From contig CM055265.1 of the NCBI GenBank assembly GCA_029237695.1, forward strand, positions 120,667,078 through 120,731,077: a DNA stretch of 64,000 nt, given 5' to 3'. The notes beneath the pieces are model-generated. The model was given only the letters and a program-made list of their open reading frames with translations, ran no database searches and was not told where the DNA came from. Position numbers and translations under genes: made by a program. Below are positions 52,212 through 62,849 of the stretch, in pieces. The DNA is from Conchocele bisecta. Lineage: Eukaryota > Mollusca > Bivalvia > Lucinida > Thyasiridae. Every line of letters starts with the position of its first letter. Positions within the stretch are counted from its first letter, which is position 1.

Positions 52212-52454
52212 TTAATATTCGACTACATCGCCCGCGGACGTACCAACTATTGGAACTGTCGTCTGCTCCAACCGACATTCTTCTCTAAACCGAGCTCGGT
52301 CGCCGATTGTGCCCAGACCTAGCCCCGTCAAATCTTTATCCGAAAGACCTCTGTAAATGTCGATACTATCAATTCGCTGATCCCAAAATGCCCTTGTTAA
52401 TGCCGAAAATCTCAATTTCTTCAACATTTCATCGACGCGAGAGCTTTCCGCCAT
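52212..52454 (-). CDS. SAM-like N-terminal exon behind the conserved leader
   Basis: The 80-codon frame starts MAESSRVDEMLKKLRFSALT and contains FWDQRIDSIDIYRGLSDKDL TGLGLGTIGDRARFREEC, the helix pattern of a SAM-type interaction domain (LSxxDLxxLGLxxxGDRxR). A good donor, TTG|GTACGT, lies inside it after VPIV, so the frame probably continues by splicing and the stop at 52212 would not be used. It has the same layout as the integrase-like gene's start (leader, MA.., SAM-like segment), but the coding DNA is strongly diverged. It may be the first exon of the HECT gene 3.1 kb downstream, or of an integrase-type relative; I cannot choose. Confidence 0.6.
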   Translation of the reverse strand: MAESSRVDEMLKKLRFSALTRAFWDQRIDSIDIYRGLSDKDLTGLGLGTIGDRARFREECRLEQTTVPIVGTSAGDVVEY

Positions 52455-52513
52455 TGTTGTTGTTGTCGTTACCGGCGTCGATATAAATGTGCTTCCGTGA
52501 AAAATGACCTATT
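52455..52513 (-). promoter_or_regulatory. conserved 5' leader (copy 2)
   Basis: Reads on the minus strand GGTCATTTTTCACGGAAGCA, CATTTATATCGACGCCGGTA and (CAA)n before ATGGCGGA. Nearly identical to 39869-39930. Confidence 0.7.
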
Positions 52514-53200
52514 TATATAAAGAAGTTACCACACCATATAAAGAAGTTTGCACACCATATAAAGAAGTTTGCACATCATATAAAGAAGTTAGCACACCAT
52601 ATAAATAAGTTTGCACATTATATAAAGAAGTTACCACATCATATAAAGAAGTTACCACACCATATAAAGAAGGAAGCACATCATATAAAGAAGCTACCAC
52701 ACCATATAAAGAAGTTTTCACACCATATAGAGAAGTTTGCACATCATATAAAGAAGTTACCACATCATATAAAGAAATTACCACACCATATAAAGAAGAT
52801 TGCACATCATATAAAGAAGTTACCATACCAATAAATTCTATTCTATTCGGCTCATATTTAAGGGTGGGAATTGGCTCGAACACCTTCCATACCCAATAAA
52901 GAAGTTACCACACCATATAAAGAAGTAAGCACACCATATAAAGAAGCTACCACACCATATAAAGAAGTAAGCACATCATATAAATAAGTTACCATACCAT
53001 ATAAAGAAGTAAGCACATCATATAAAGAAGTTACCACACCATATAAATAAGTTACCACACCATATAAAAAAGTAAGCACATCATATAAAGAAGTTACCAC
53101 ACCACATAAAGAAGTAAGCACATCATATAAAAAAGTTACCACCATATAATAGTAACACACCATATAAAGTAAGCATCATAGTTACATATATGAATTACCA
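52509..53200 (-). repeat. 21-bp tandem array with TATATGG units (copy 2)
   Basis: About 30 units, the inverted counterpart of 39390-39868. It is interrupted at about 52830-52895 by a small retroposon 3' end that contains the 50 bases identical to 27899-27948. The array is continued beyond the insertion 53210-54532 by a last piece, 54533-54600, which ends at the same CTATGGCGTTCCATA outer word as copy 1. Confidence 0.92.
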
Positions 53201-53209
53201 CACCATATA

Positions 53210-54532
53210 CAGGGCTCTCAATAAGTTTCCAAGTAGCAGGGTAAAATCTAAAAGTAGCCAGGTTATTGAACGAACAAAGCTCGTTCGTCGAGTAAGCGAA
53301 GCTTACGAGATGGCTAGGGGGGTCCGGGGGCATCCCCCCCCGTAAATTTTTGACCTCTAGATTCAATTTCCTACATTCTGGTGTCTTTTAGAATCAATAT
53401 TTGCACCTACATTTAGTCAACTTTTGCCAGAAGTAAATTACATGTTCATTAATTCTGCCATTTTTGGTGATAGAAATTGAGAATATTGGTTCTAAACGAC
53501 ATACAAATGCAGGAAAGTGAATGTAGATATCCAGGCGTGGGTATAGGATTTCCAGTTGGGGAGGGGGGCGTCAACCGAAACCAAATGTATGCGGGGGGTT
53601 TTGGGGTTTTCCCCCACGAAAATATTTTAAACCAGAACGCCTCACACACTATTTCCTGGCTCAACGCTGATTATTTCACCTGCAAAAACTTGATTTTGGA
53701 TTTTTAAAGAACAAGAATTGTGCATGGTTTTGGGGGTCTACCAAAGAAGAACATTTTTAAAACCAGAACCACTCAGGCGCGATTTCCAGGCACATAGGTT
53801 GAATCACAGTTTGGATGTTGGTGTCCGGGCCAATAATTGTTTATGGAGAAACTAATATTTATTGACATGTTACGGTTACCTAGTTAACCGTTTATTCCAC
53901 ATTGAAATGTGCAATCACTCCTTTAAGTTTAAGGAAATACCACATAGAGAACAATTAATGATTATATTGATTGAACACAACCTATGATTAAAATCAATTA
54001 ATCAAAGGTTGTGTTCAATATATTGTCATTTCATGATAATCATGAAATGACAATATATTGAACACAACCTTTGATTAAAATCATGAAATGACATATTCAA
54101 AGGATAATCATTAATGGTTCTCTGAAATACTCAATTGCTTAATAGTCATCATCATCATCATCATCATGAACACCATCATAATCTTCATCCCAGTCAAATG
54201 CCTTATAGCAATGGGAGACCTCCTCCAGTACAAGGTCGCTTGTTGTTGCTGTGCGAGACATCACTCTCCGCGCTTATTTTTAACGGCACCCGCCCCGGTG
54301 AAATAAAAAAAAGAGTTTTATAGGCCTAATTCATTATTACTTTGTATTCAAGGGTGAAAATTGGCTGAATGGCCGTCCATACGCGGATAAATTCATTATT
54401 CGCACACGATCAAAGTTCGATTTTTTTATTTTTTTTGGGTAAATATTTTTTTTTTTCTGAGAAAGTAGCCGGTGCCGAATGAGGAAGTTGTCGGGGGAAA
54501 TCCCCGGCCCCCGGCCCTTATTGAGAGCCCTG
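53210..54532. mobile_element. TIR transposon inserted in the 21-bp repeat region, 1323 bp
   Basis: The ends are CAGGGCTCTCAATAAG (53210-53225) and its exact inverse (54517-54532). The six bases CATATA flank both sides (53204-53209, 54533-54538), a target duplication inside the repeat array. GTAGCC words lie near both ends. No transposase is seen, so it is non-autonomous. The CAGGG..CCCTG ends are common to several cut-and-paste superfamilies, and I leave it unclassified. It carries a large palindrome at 53946-54124 and a (CAT)n run at 54148-54170. Confidence 0.88.
53946..54124. repeat. large internal palindrome
   Basis: AGAGAACAATTAATGATTAT at the left is mirrored by ATAATCATTAATGGTTCTCT at the right. 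Inside, AAAGGTTGTGTTCAATATAT, TGTCATTTCATGAT is mirrored exactly around about 54036. It is nested in the 1323-bp element. Confidence 0.85.
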
Positions 54533-54600
54533 CATATAAGGAGGTTTGCACATCAATTATGTATGTATGTGCACATAAGACAGCTATGGCGTTCCATAGC

Positions 54601-55420
54601 TCACTGTCAAATGTGTTTGTTGCAAAGACACTATTGCCATGATGCTGGGTCGCATAATGCTATCACCGTCTACAGAAAGAACGGATCTTACAACGCTGGC
54701 GGTCAGTGCGTTAATCCAGCCTGTGCAATATGAAAGGACCTACACTATTCTTTATTGAGCCAATGGCGTACAAGTCGAGTGACTGATTTGCTGTCACAAA
54801 TGTCACTAAATATCCTACTTTACGGCTGTATTCCCAACCGCCACTCATACTGGACTCAATTAATTTAACTCCTCATTAATTGCATAACGGTAGCAACTTT
54901 TCTCAAGTGAAGGACATTTCGGGTATGGTTGATATTCACAACCGTCAGTGCGTGTCGAGTCGCCTAGCGTGAGTGAGGGATTCTCAAGTGGCCCGCGACA
55001 AATGAAACTCTTGATGCATGTTCAATGCAGGTAAATTGTGAATACCAATTTCCAGTCAAATCAGTCATGGACGAATTGTGGGAACGAGACGTTGAAAACG
55101 TTCCAGAATAGGATACAGCTGTCTAAAACGTGGAAAATAAATTTGACACAATATTCAGAGCCCATGCGCGACAGATATTGCTACAAGTCATGTTATTTTC
55201 ACACTGCATATTTGTTCATCGAATTATGTCTGCCATGTTTTAAAGGAATCACATATTTGTATTGGGCACAAAACAGAGTATATCGCCGATATTAGCTGAA
55301 CACATTTTCTTCTGTGAAACAATTAATTTAGCGTAATAATTAAACGACTAAGTGTGGCACTCGTTACAGTGTTCTTGACGTGCAAAACGTAACATCGATC
55401 GATATGTTCGCGTTTTCCAT
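54601..55420. other. unassigned
   Basis: Right flank of the array-bearing element. No gene or repeat is recognised. Confidence 0.35.
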
Positions 55421-55660
55421 AAATGTGGCTGTGACTGGAGAAATGGGGCGTTTGGGTTTTGCGACCAATCTATATCCAGATCAGCATGTGCATCCGCACA
55501 GTCTGATCAGTATTAGCACTGTCCGATATTCCATCAATGAAACGCCCGCCATGCTTATAACAATCGAAATAGATCGTTACGCTGTGTGTGCTATTTGATC
55601 AGGAGCTATACGGATCACAAATTCCATAAGCCTCAGTTCTCCAGTCACGGCCACACGTAC
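55421..55660. repeat. MITE family D, second copy
   Basis: TGTGGCTGTGACTGGAGAAA TGGGGCG at the left and GTTCTCCAGTCACGGCCACA at the right, with TTTGATCAGGAGCTA inside; same design as 3410-3660. Confidence 0.85.
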
Positions 55661-56566
55661 TTTTTCGCCCAAAATGGTGCGAAATGGCTACTAATTATTA
55701 ATAAATCTTAGAGCCTAGAGATGAGCCGGCTCAGAATGGTTATCGAACCATATCGCAGTAATTACTGTATTGTTGTATCATCAGCAGCAGTAACAACACT
55801 GTTTATGAAAATAAGATTTGATTGGCCATGCTCTATTGCATTGTTCAAACTTCCCAATTTATAGCACGAGAAGGACTCGTATAGTGATGACGAGCCTTCA
55901 ACCTAAGTCTGAACTAATGTTAGCGTCAGACGTTTAATAACTCTGAAGTTTGGTATTTTAAATAATAAATTTAATCAGCTGACTATCAATAAACAATGTA
56001 TATATCAATCACTTAATCCAGTTCACACATAGTATTCTACTGTCTACATAAGGCTTAAATGTATGCCATATATAAAGTTTCACACAAATCATATGTTGGA
56101 AATTACATGTATATGCAAATGGTGCCAACAAGGCAAACCATCGTAACAAATTAATCATGAATTTAATCGTTACTCGATCGGCGAAGGAGTCTGATTAATC
56201 GAATAAAATGTTCAATGCCGATTCCCAACACTACCATGTAGGGTAATGTTATGCCACATGGTCCATAGCCATGGGTATCCATGGATTTAGTGTATAATGA
56301 CACTGAAACTAATGTTATTCTCCATCTGTCTCACTTGCTTAACAAAGTTGTATCAGCAATATGAGTCTAGTCTCCAGGCCAGTTGCCTACCATTTCGAAT
56401 CAGGAGAAACTGTTATCTTATGTAGACATGGAATTGCGGAAAACTATGTTGTGCATGTGTTTGTAATGGCACCCAGTAAGTCTACCGCATATATCTACAT
56501 TTATCCCGTCAGCACAGTGCGTATGTGCCGTGAGACACGATGCCGTTTGTAGGTGTTGACGGGTAA
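55661..56566. other. unassigned
   Basis: No gene or repeat is recognised. Confidence 0.35.
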
Positions 56567-56692
56567 TAGAATAGTAGGTTAGTGCCGTGAATGGGAAACA
56601 TATCTGGTGCGGCAGAGCCTCGCCCATCTCGTTTCCTGAGGCTTGCCAGATATTTTTTCCCATTCACGGCACTAACCTACTATTCTCTATTT
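56567..56692. repeat. hairpin with ~45-bp arms
   Basis: AGAATAGTAGGTTAGTGCCG TGAATGGGAAA is mirrored by TTTCCCATTCACGGCACTAA CCTACTATTCT. The inner parts GCAGAGCCTCG and CGTTTCCTGAGGCTTGC pair less well. Confidence 0.85.
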
Positions 56693-57529
56693 GACCAACT
56701 GCGACCCGAGGTCATTAGGAATTCAGTTGCAGGTTGGATGATTTGCCACCCAAGTGTTTTAAGTGGTCATGTATAGCAAGGTCGATCGGGACTTGCAAAA
56801 CAGTATGTTCTATGTACCGTATATCATCAACATTTCATCCACACAGCACATTATAGCGACGTTAGATAATGTAATGTATGCACGGTTAAAGTCCATTTAA
56901 TAACAATAACCTGCATGTACAGGATACTGCAATATGGACAAAAACATTTTTCTGGCGGTAATTTTGCTTTTTAAGATAGCTTCCTCGATTAAATTATCCA
57001 ATATTAGTATTACTGTGCTTTTATTGTTCATTGGTCCCATAAAAATGGATATAGGCACTAAATTGAAACGTATACATTAAACGCATGATGATCGATATAT
57101 ATTGGTAAACACAGCTTTAAATGCCATGCATTACCACCGTAAAGTTAAGACTTTCGCCTGTGAGAAATGAGTACTTATATAGATATTAGTGTATAACACT
57201 CATATGAGTACACGCTGTATGCGTTTAATATAAGTATATAATTTATCTATATTATGGGCGGCCATCTTGAAAATCATATCGTTAATTAGGTGTTGGTATC
57301 ATTAAAAGTCAACTTGTAAAATTGTTTATTCTTTCAAAGCTGGATTGCTTACGAAGTATGTCTTCAATTTGCGTCAAATACAACATATCGTAAAATTAAT
57401 GTTTCTCATGGTGGCCATTTTTAATTCCAAGATTGCGGCGGTTACCATTCTGATATCAATGAGTACCACTTTTGTAATGATTTAATATTCGTCAAAGAGT
57501 CTGCAGAACATAGTACGTACTGTACGAGC
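56693..57529. other. unassigned
   Basis: Words such as GGCGGCCATCTTGAAAATCA (57257) and GGTGGCCATTTTTAATTCCA AGATTGCGGCGG (57411) recall the GGCCATCTTGGAT repeats elsewhere. No gene. Confidence 0.35.
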
Positions 57530-57605
57530 CAAAGTGGGTTGGGTAATGGATTTTTAATGGGCATTTTTTTGTGTCATAGGTGCGAATCTCAATTCCACCT
57601 GTGTT
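57530..57605. repeat. MITE family B, right half
   Basis: CCAAAGTGGGTTGGGTAATG, GATTTTTAATGGGCATTTTT and TTGTGTCATAGGTGCGAATC match the right arm of 12110-12516. Confidence 0.8.
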
Positions 57606-58335
57606 CTGCGCTGGTTTCACATAATAACATGATAATGTACTGCATATGGCTCTATAGAATACGTGACATAGACATAGACCCTATGTAACCCTCGCCTCCA
57701 TCTCTGCCAACGAAATCATTTGTTTAAGGACCCGTTACATGTATATACCTGATCATCGTTTGATTAAAAGATAATTGCTTCGTAAATGTGATAGAATATA
57801 TGTATAACATGTATGTGAATACTGCCTCGTTACTGTATCCTATACGGCACATGGAGTGGCCAAGTCGGCCATCTTTGTGTGTTATAGCCATCTGTTCTGT
57901 AGTTTGACAAAGAACTCAAAATGTGAAGTAGAACATATGACATAATGTAGCTAATCACATGAAGACAAGCCAGGAGACTCATATCAATTATATTACACCA
58001 AACTGTACGTAAAATATGTCAGTTTTCTGGACAGGTTTGTGCCTGTGTTTTTAACAACATGAACCACCATTATAAATAGCAGCATATACACAGAAAATCG
58101 CACAGTGTATCACTTTCACCTGGCAAACCACACAACACATACCATATATACCCACTACTGTACTCTGTTATTAGCTATCAAATCCAGTGACATGTAAGCA
58201 GTTACCTGAGTGTCTTGTCCCTAGTGTCTACTCACCTATTATCTGAGTAGATATATCTTTACCTATGGGTAATGTGTACTACACTGTGCATCAGATTTAA
58301 AAGTTAGACACACGAAGTTTCTTGTTTCTAGTACC
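57606..58335. other. unassigned
   Basis: No gene or repeat is recognised. Confidence 0.35.
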
Positions 58336-58337
58336 GC

Positions 58338-59692
58338 ATGCCCGTAGCCAGGGGGTGGGGGGGGGGTGCGTTGGGTGCGTCCGCACCCAACTTTTTCGGA
58401 CAAGCCAAGATTGTTTTTGCTCATGAACACACAATCACATTATCTGGAGCACACCGTCATTAGCAGTGACCGCTTCTAAGCTGTTGGCCTTGATCCCAGC
58501 CGTGTTCAAGAGTGCCGGTCACCATGACACCAATCAACTATGACAATCATATGAAGAGGATTTGCCGACACCTAACCTTCTCGAGGAAGAACATGCACGC
58601 TGGGTTAAGCGTTTTGTCTCAGAAAGTGATCCGCCATCCTAATTGTGTTCCAGTGCATATAAATACAGCAGTTTATTATATACATATCACAGATATGTGA
58701 TGAATTCGTAGTGTATTCTTCAGCCAAATACGACACGGCAGATTGAAATTCCGTATTCCACTCAGTGGCTTTCTGAATCCATATTCCACTCTGTTCTCGT
58801 TCTGATTTGCCAGAACTACTTGTCATCATGAAAGTTCGGGAAATCATAATGATGTCCTTCAAATGAGAATAACCTCGTAAAAGCTAGTCATTTTCACTTA
58901 AAATGCACGCTGTCAACGGACAATACACTCGATGTAGGATTTTAGTCGGGTTATGTTTAGAAAATAGGACAGAAAATGATAGCTGAAACTTGACGTCGTT
59001 TCTGGTCGTGTGTCACTAGCGCGACATCTCAGTGCTAGGCGATAAACCAAATGAATGCCGTCAAAGCACTGCGCAGAAAATAATTATAATTATACGATTT
59101 TTCATTGCAATATATGTGTTTTAAATGTTTGACTGGTATATATAATAAACGCAATATTAGTACTGTAACTTGATCCTTGGACCGGAAAGCTCTCGTTGGT
59201 CTTGGGCAGATCAGCTGATCAACTCTCGACTGCATCTCGTTGATCCAACTCGAGCTTTCACCGCCCAAGGATCAAGTTACTTTACTAATATTATACATGT
59301 ATAGTGACGTCAGTGTGAATAACAAAATGTAACAAATATTCAAACTATTCGGGACCTGACAGCGTAAACTTACAGTGGAGATACGTGTATACGGAAGGTT
59401 TCTGATAGTCTGCTTCACAATGTGATTATAACACCTTTCTTGTGAGAAATTATACAAAAGTCAAATTTCCTACACAAAATAGCATATAATTCCTACTCCT
59501 AAATAAAGTCGTAAATGTCACAGAATGCAGGATTTAGCGTCTAAATTTCAAAAATTGTCCCCCGTTGCGGAAAGGGGGGTGGGTAAAACCCCCATCCCGG
59601 ACCCACCCCCGTCGCCACTTCGTGGCTCGTATTCGCCGCTCCGCGGCTCATTACGTACCCAACTATTGTGAAGGCTGGCTACGGGCCTGTAC
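58338..59692. mobile_element. possible 1.35-kb relative of the CAGGCCCGTAGCCAG element
   Basis: TGCCCGTAGCCAGGGGG at about 58339 and GGCTGGCTACGGGCCTG at about 59675-59690 are inverted and match the ends of the 169-bp element at 5280. If they belong together, the element is about 1.35 kb and contains the hairpin 59151-59291. No transposase is seen. Two independent solo ends are the alternative. Confidence 0.4.
59151..59291. repeat. hairpin, ~28-bp arms
   Basis: AATATTAGTACTGTAACTTG ATCCTTGG is mirrored by CCAAGGATCAAGTTACTTTA CTAATATT; GCAGATCAGCTGATC is palindromic in between. Confidence 0.8.
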
Positions 59693-59790
59693 CGGGTTGC
59701 ATAACGATTTCTTATGTGCTCACTACCATATACATAGTCGTGATCTTTGAGAAGTAGGATTATTAACCCTGTTGTTTCGTATTTGTCGTC

Positions 59791-59893
59791 TTTCTCAATA
59801 AAAACATGGTTTGACAGCCCCTTAGAATCATTTTCAATCATTTTCATTGAAAATGATTCTAAAGTGATGTCAAACCATGTTTTTTATGAGAAA
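59791..59893. repeat. hairpin related to 5663-5737
   Basis: TTCTCAATAAAAACATGGTT TGACAG and TTAGAATCATTTTCAATC are mirrored by GAAAATGATTCTAAAGTGAT GTCAAACCATGTTTTTTATG AGAA. Confidence 0.8.
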
Positions 59894-60779
59894 ATGGAAA
59901 ATAAAAAAAATCAGCAGACGACAAACAAAATCAGCAATGTAAGGATTAAGCTCCGGGGTAAGGGTAGCCCCGGATTAGCATGCACATCCACGCAGTCTGA
60001 TTATGACATACACTGAGAGTTAATTCATATGCAGCTGTGTTGAATTGCGAATGATGCAGACATTGATCAGTCTGAGCGGATGAACAGACTGATCTTGGTC
60101 TACAATACTCCATTGCCGTTAAACTTGAATATCACTGACTGATCGCGAATGTTGTAAGTCCCATTTTTTGTAGACTGATGATACCTTGAGAAAATATGGC
60201 AAACATTGTTGACCATGGCGCTTGAGAAAATATGGCAAACATTGTTGACCGTAGCAGGCATACACAAATTGATAGGATGGTATTGGTCTATGCTGGATTT
60301 GATAAGCCATGGTGTTGCTTCACCTTTTCCACACGTGGAGTACATGTGTACCTGAGGGTATTTTACTAGGTACAGTTCTTTTGTTCGAGCCGTGAGTAAA
60401 TGTCACGTGCGAGCTCACAGCTTATTGTCCTTGAGGTGGGCATTTTAATCTGTTGGTAAATCACTTGGCGATTGACCGTGTGAACGTAACATGACGAAGT
60501 TTGTTTTGCAGGTATATGAAGTTTAATTGGTAAGAATTGAGTGGGATGGGGGTAGCTTGAAATCTAAGAGGCGTGAAAAGCCATTTCCTGCATTCTCATG
60601 GCTCAGTCTTGAGGCCCAATGTTGCTAGGGGGGTCCGGGGTCATGCTCCCCCTGAAAGTTTTAAAATCTGAGAGGCGTGAAACCCCATTTCCTGCATTCT
60701 CAGCAAGTTTGAGGATGAGAAAATGTGCTTTATTACATAATTATTGTAACCTGACCCCCCCACTTCTGCCGCCCCTGGT

Positions 60780-61060
60780 TTTAGTGGGTGGGGAGGGCGG
60801 AAGTGGGGCGTACATGTATGTACATTTTGTCGTGGGTTCGAGCCTCACCCGAGGCGTTGCGTTGTGTCCTTGAGCAAGACACTTTATCCACACTGCTTCA
60901 GTTCACCCAGCTGTAAATGGGTACCGGCTAATTACCGGGAATATCGATTGTATTTGAAATTGTATGTACATGTATATATATATAATAAAGGAATACAATC
61001 CTGCTCATAATACCCGCAAGGGGCGTGCAAGCAGTATCTATAGATAGATAGATAGATATC
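60780..61060 (+). repeat. tRNA-derived SINE with conserved central domain and (GATA)n tail
   Basis: A B-box-like GTGGGTTCGAGCCTC lies at about 60834. It is followed by the widely conserved block TTGTGTCCTTGAGCAAGACA CTTTATCC and CCAGCTGTAAATGGGTACCG G (a central domain shared by many metazoan SINEs; I believe the Nin-DC type). Then come CCCGCAAGGGGCG and a (GATA)n tail at about 61040. The A box is unclear (TAGTGGGTGGGGA). The CCCC..GGGG stem plus GATA tail is like the 3' end of the LINE at 33845-35374. Confidence 0.78.
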
Positions 61061-61680
61061 GCTACACCACTCTACACGTAAACATGTGCGTAATAACATT
61101 TACACTTCTCACTCTTAAAATATAGATAAAACCTGTGATAACAGTATTGTTATTGAGAGACAATTATACAATATGAAACATATATTACCATAAATTTACC
61201 TAATAGAGTGTGTATTAGCAAAATTATTAGGTCACTCTCCACGAAGTAGAACATAAACAAAGAACGCTTGAAACGCACATTTGGAAAGACTACTCAGTCA
61301 TAACTCTTATGTAATGCAGTGTAATGAAATGTAATTAGAGTTATGTACTCAGAACTAGTTTTGATTTAGTTCTGAGTACATAACTCTAATTACATCTAGT
61401 TACAGCTAGTTCTGTAAACAACTCTAACATCTAGTTCATAAACTCTAATTACATCTAGTTACAGTGTATAACCTAATTCTCTAGTTCTGAGTATATAACT
61501 CTAATTACATCTAGTTCTGTGTATGTAACTCTAATTACATCTAGTTCTGAGTACATAACTCTAATTACATCTAGTTCTGTGTATGTAACTCTAATTACAT
61601 TTTGTTACACTGTATTACATAAGAGTTATGACTGAGTAGTCTTTCCAAATGTGCGTTTGAAGCGTTCTTTGTTTTCGATA
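61060..61680. repeat. hairpin element with ~27-bp tandem interior
   Basis: AAAGAACGCTTGAAACGCAC ATTTGGAAAGACTACTCAGT CATAACTCTTATG (61258-61312) is mirrored at 61620-61672. Between them TAACTCTAATTACATCTAGT TCTG repeats several times. The left flank 61062-61260 is repeated, diverged, at 62445-62650. Confidence 0.85.
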
Positions 61681-62444
61681 TTTCATAATGGCCGGATCTC
61701 GGCTATACAGATACAGATAATATATAAGACAGATGAAATAGTAAAAGTCATTTGTATATAGCTGAGATTATCTAAGCTAAGTGTAATATACTGTTTTAGT
61801 CAAGAAGAACACACAAATATTTGAAGTACATGTACTTGTATATTCAAAGTATTTATTTTAAGCCACACTATGAGGTTGTTCAGTTTTAACCCTTTCAACC
61901 TACATCTTTCAACCATATAGTTGTAGATTTTCCGCTTATAGGCAACGGGTAGTAGTGACTTCATGACTGTCTTGATATACAGGAAATTCCACAGGAAAAT
62001 GCCACTTTACAAGAGTAAGCCATCGTGACATTTTTCTGTGCGATTTTCAAAAACAGTGATATAGTATAAAATTTACATATTTTTAAATTAAATAACTTCT
62101 GGGTTATTTCAATATGCATGTAAATACACGTAGTACCGTAGTTGTGAAATATTTTAAGCTTTTATTGTTTATAGAAAATAAAAATTATTGACAAAATTCA
62201 TGAATATCTGATTGAAAAAGAAACATATTTGTTTTGTAAAAAATTGTATTGAAATCAACAATATAATGCTGATGTATGTTTGTAAATGTAAACTAGGGTT
62301 CAATCCAAGTGTTTATACAGTTGGTTGCTGTATATTTTCAGTTTTATTGAAAAATATAAAATGCCAATAAACAAATAGCAGCCATCACTACCCATGCAAC
62401 ATGATTGTGTCGGTGGTGTTCTCGACTAGGCAACAGGTTGCACT
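61681..62444. other. unassigned
   Basis: AT-rich sequence, no gene or repeat recognised. Confidence 0.35.
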
Positions 62445-62720
62445 ATATAGCTACACCACAGTCAACGGTATAGATTTGCGTAATAGCATTTAGATTTCGC
62501 ATACTAAAATATAGAAAATATCGACATTCATACTTCACTATAGTGTTAAGGAGAGACAATTCTACAATATCCGACAAAAATAGTATCATAAATTCACCTA
62601 ATAATGTGTGTATTAGCAAAATGCTTAGGTCATTCTCCACGAAACAGAAAGTAAACACAGAAAGCTTCAAACATAACTTTGGAAAGACTACTCTGTAATA
62701 ATAATTATGTAATGACATTT
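62445..62720. repeat. second copy of the 61062-61330 segment
   Basis: Shared words include GCGTAATAGCATTTA, AGAGACAATT, GTGTGTATTAGCAAAAT, CTCCACGAA and TTTGGAAAGACTACTC. The minus-strand frame over it is not a recognised protein. Confidence 0.75.
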
Positions 62721-62849
62721 ATGTACCGAGAACTATCAACATGAGTTAAACATTGCAGATCTAGTTAATTGAGCCATCTGAAGATCCAGATGAGACGGAC
62801 AGCCTGCATGAAAACTCTTGCCTCACTCATTTTCGAGTTATCTCCTTTT

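Noticed and set aside
62443..62718. Minus-strand 91-codon frame
   Set aside because: It lies in a duplicated repeat segment (also at 61062) whose other copy does not keep the frame.
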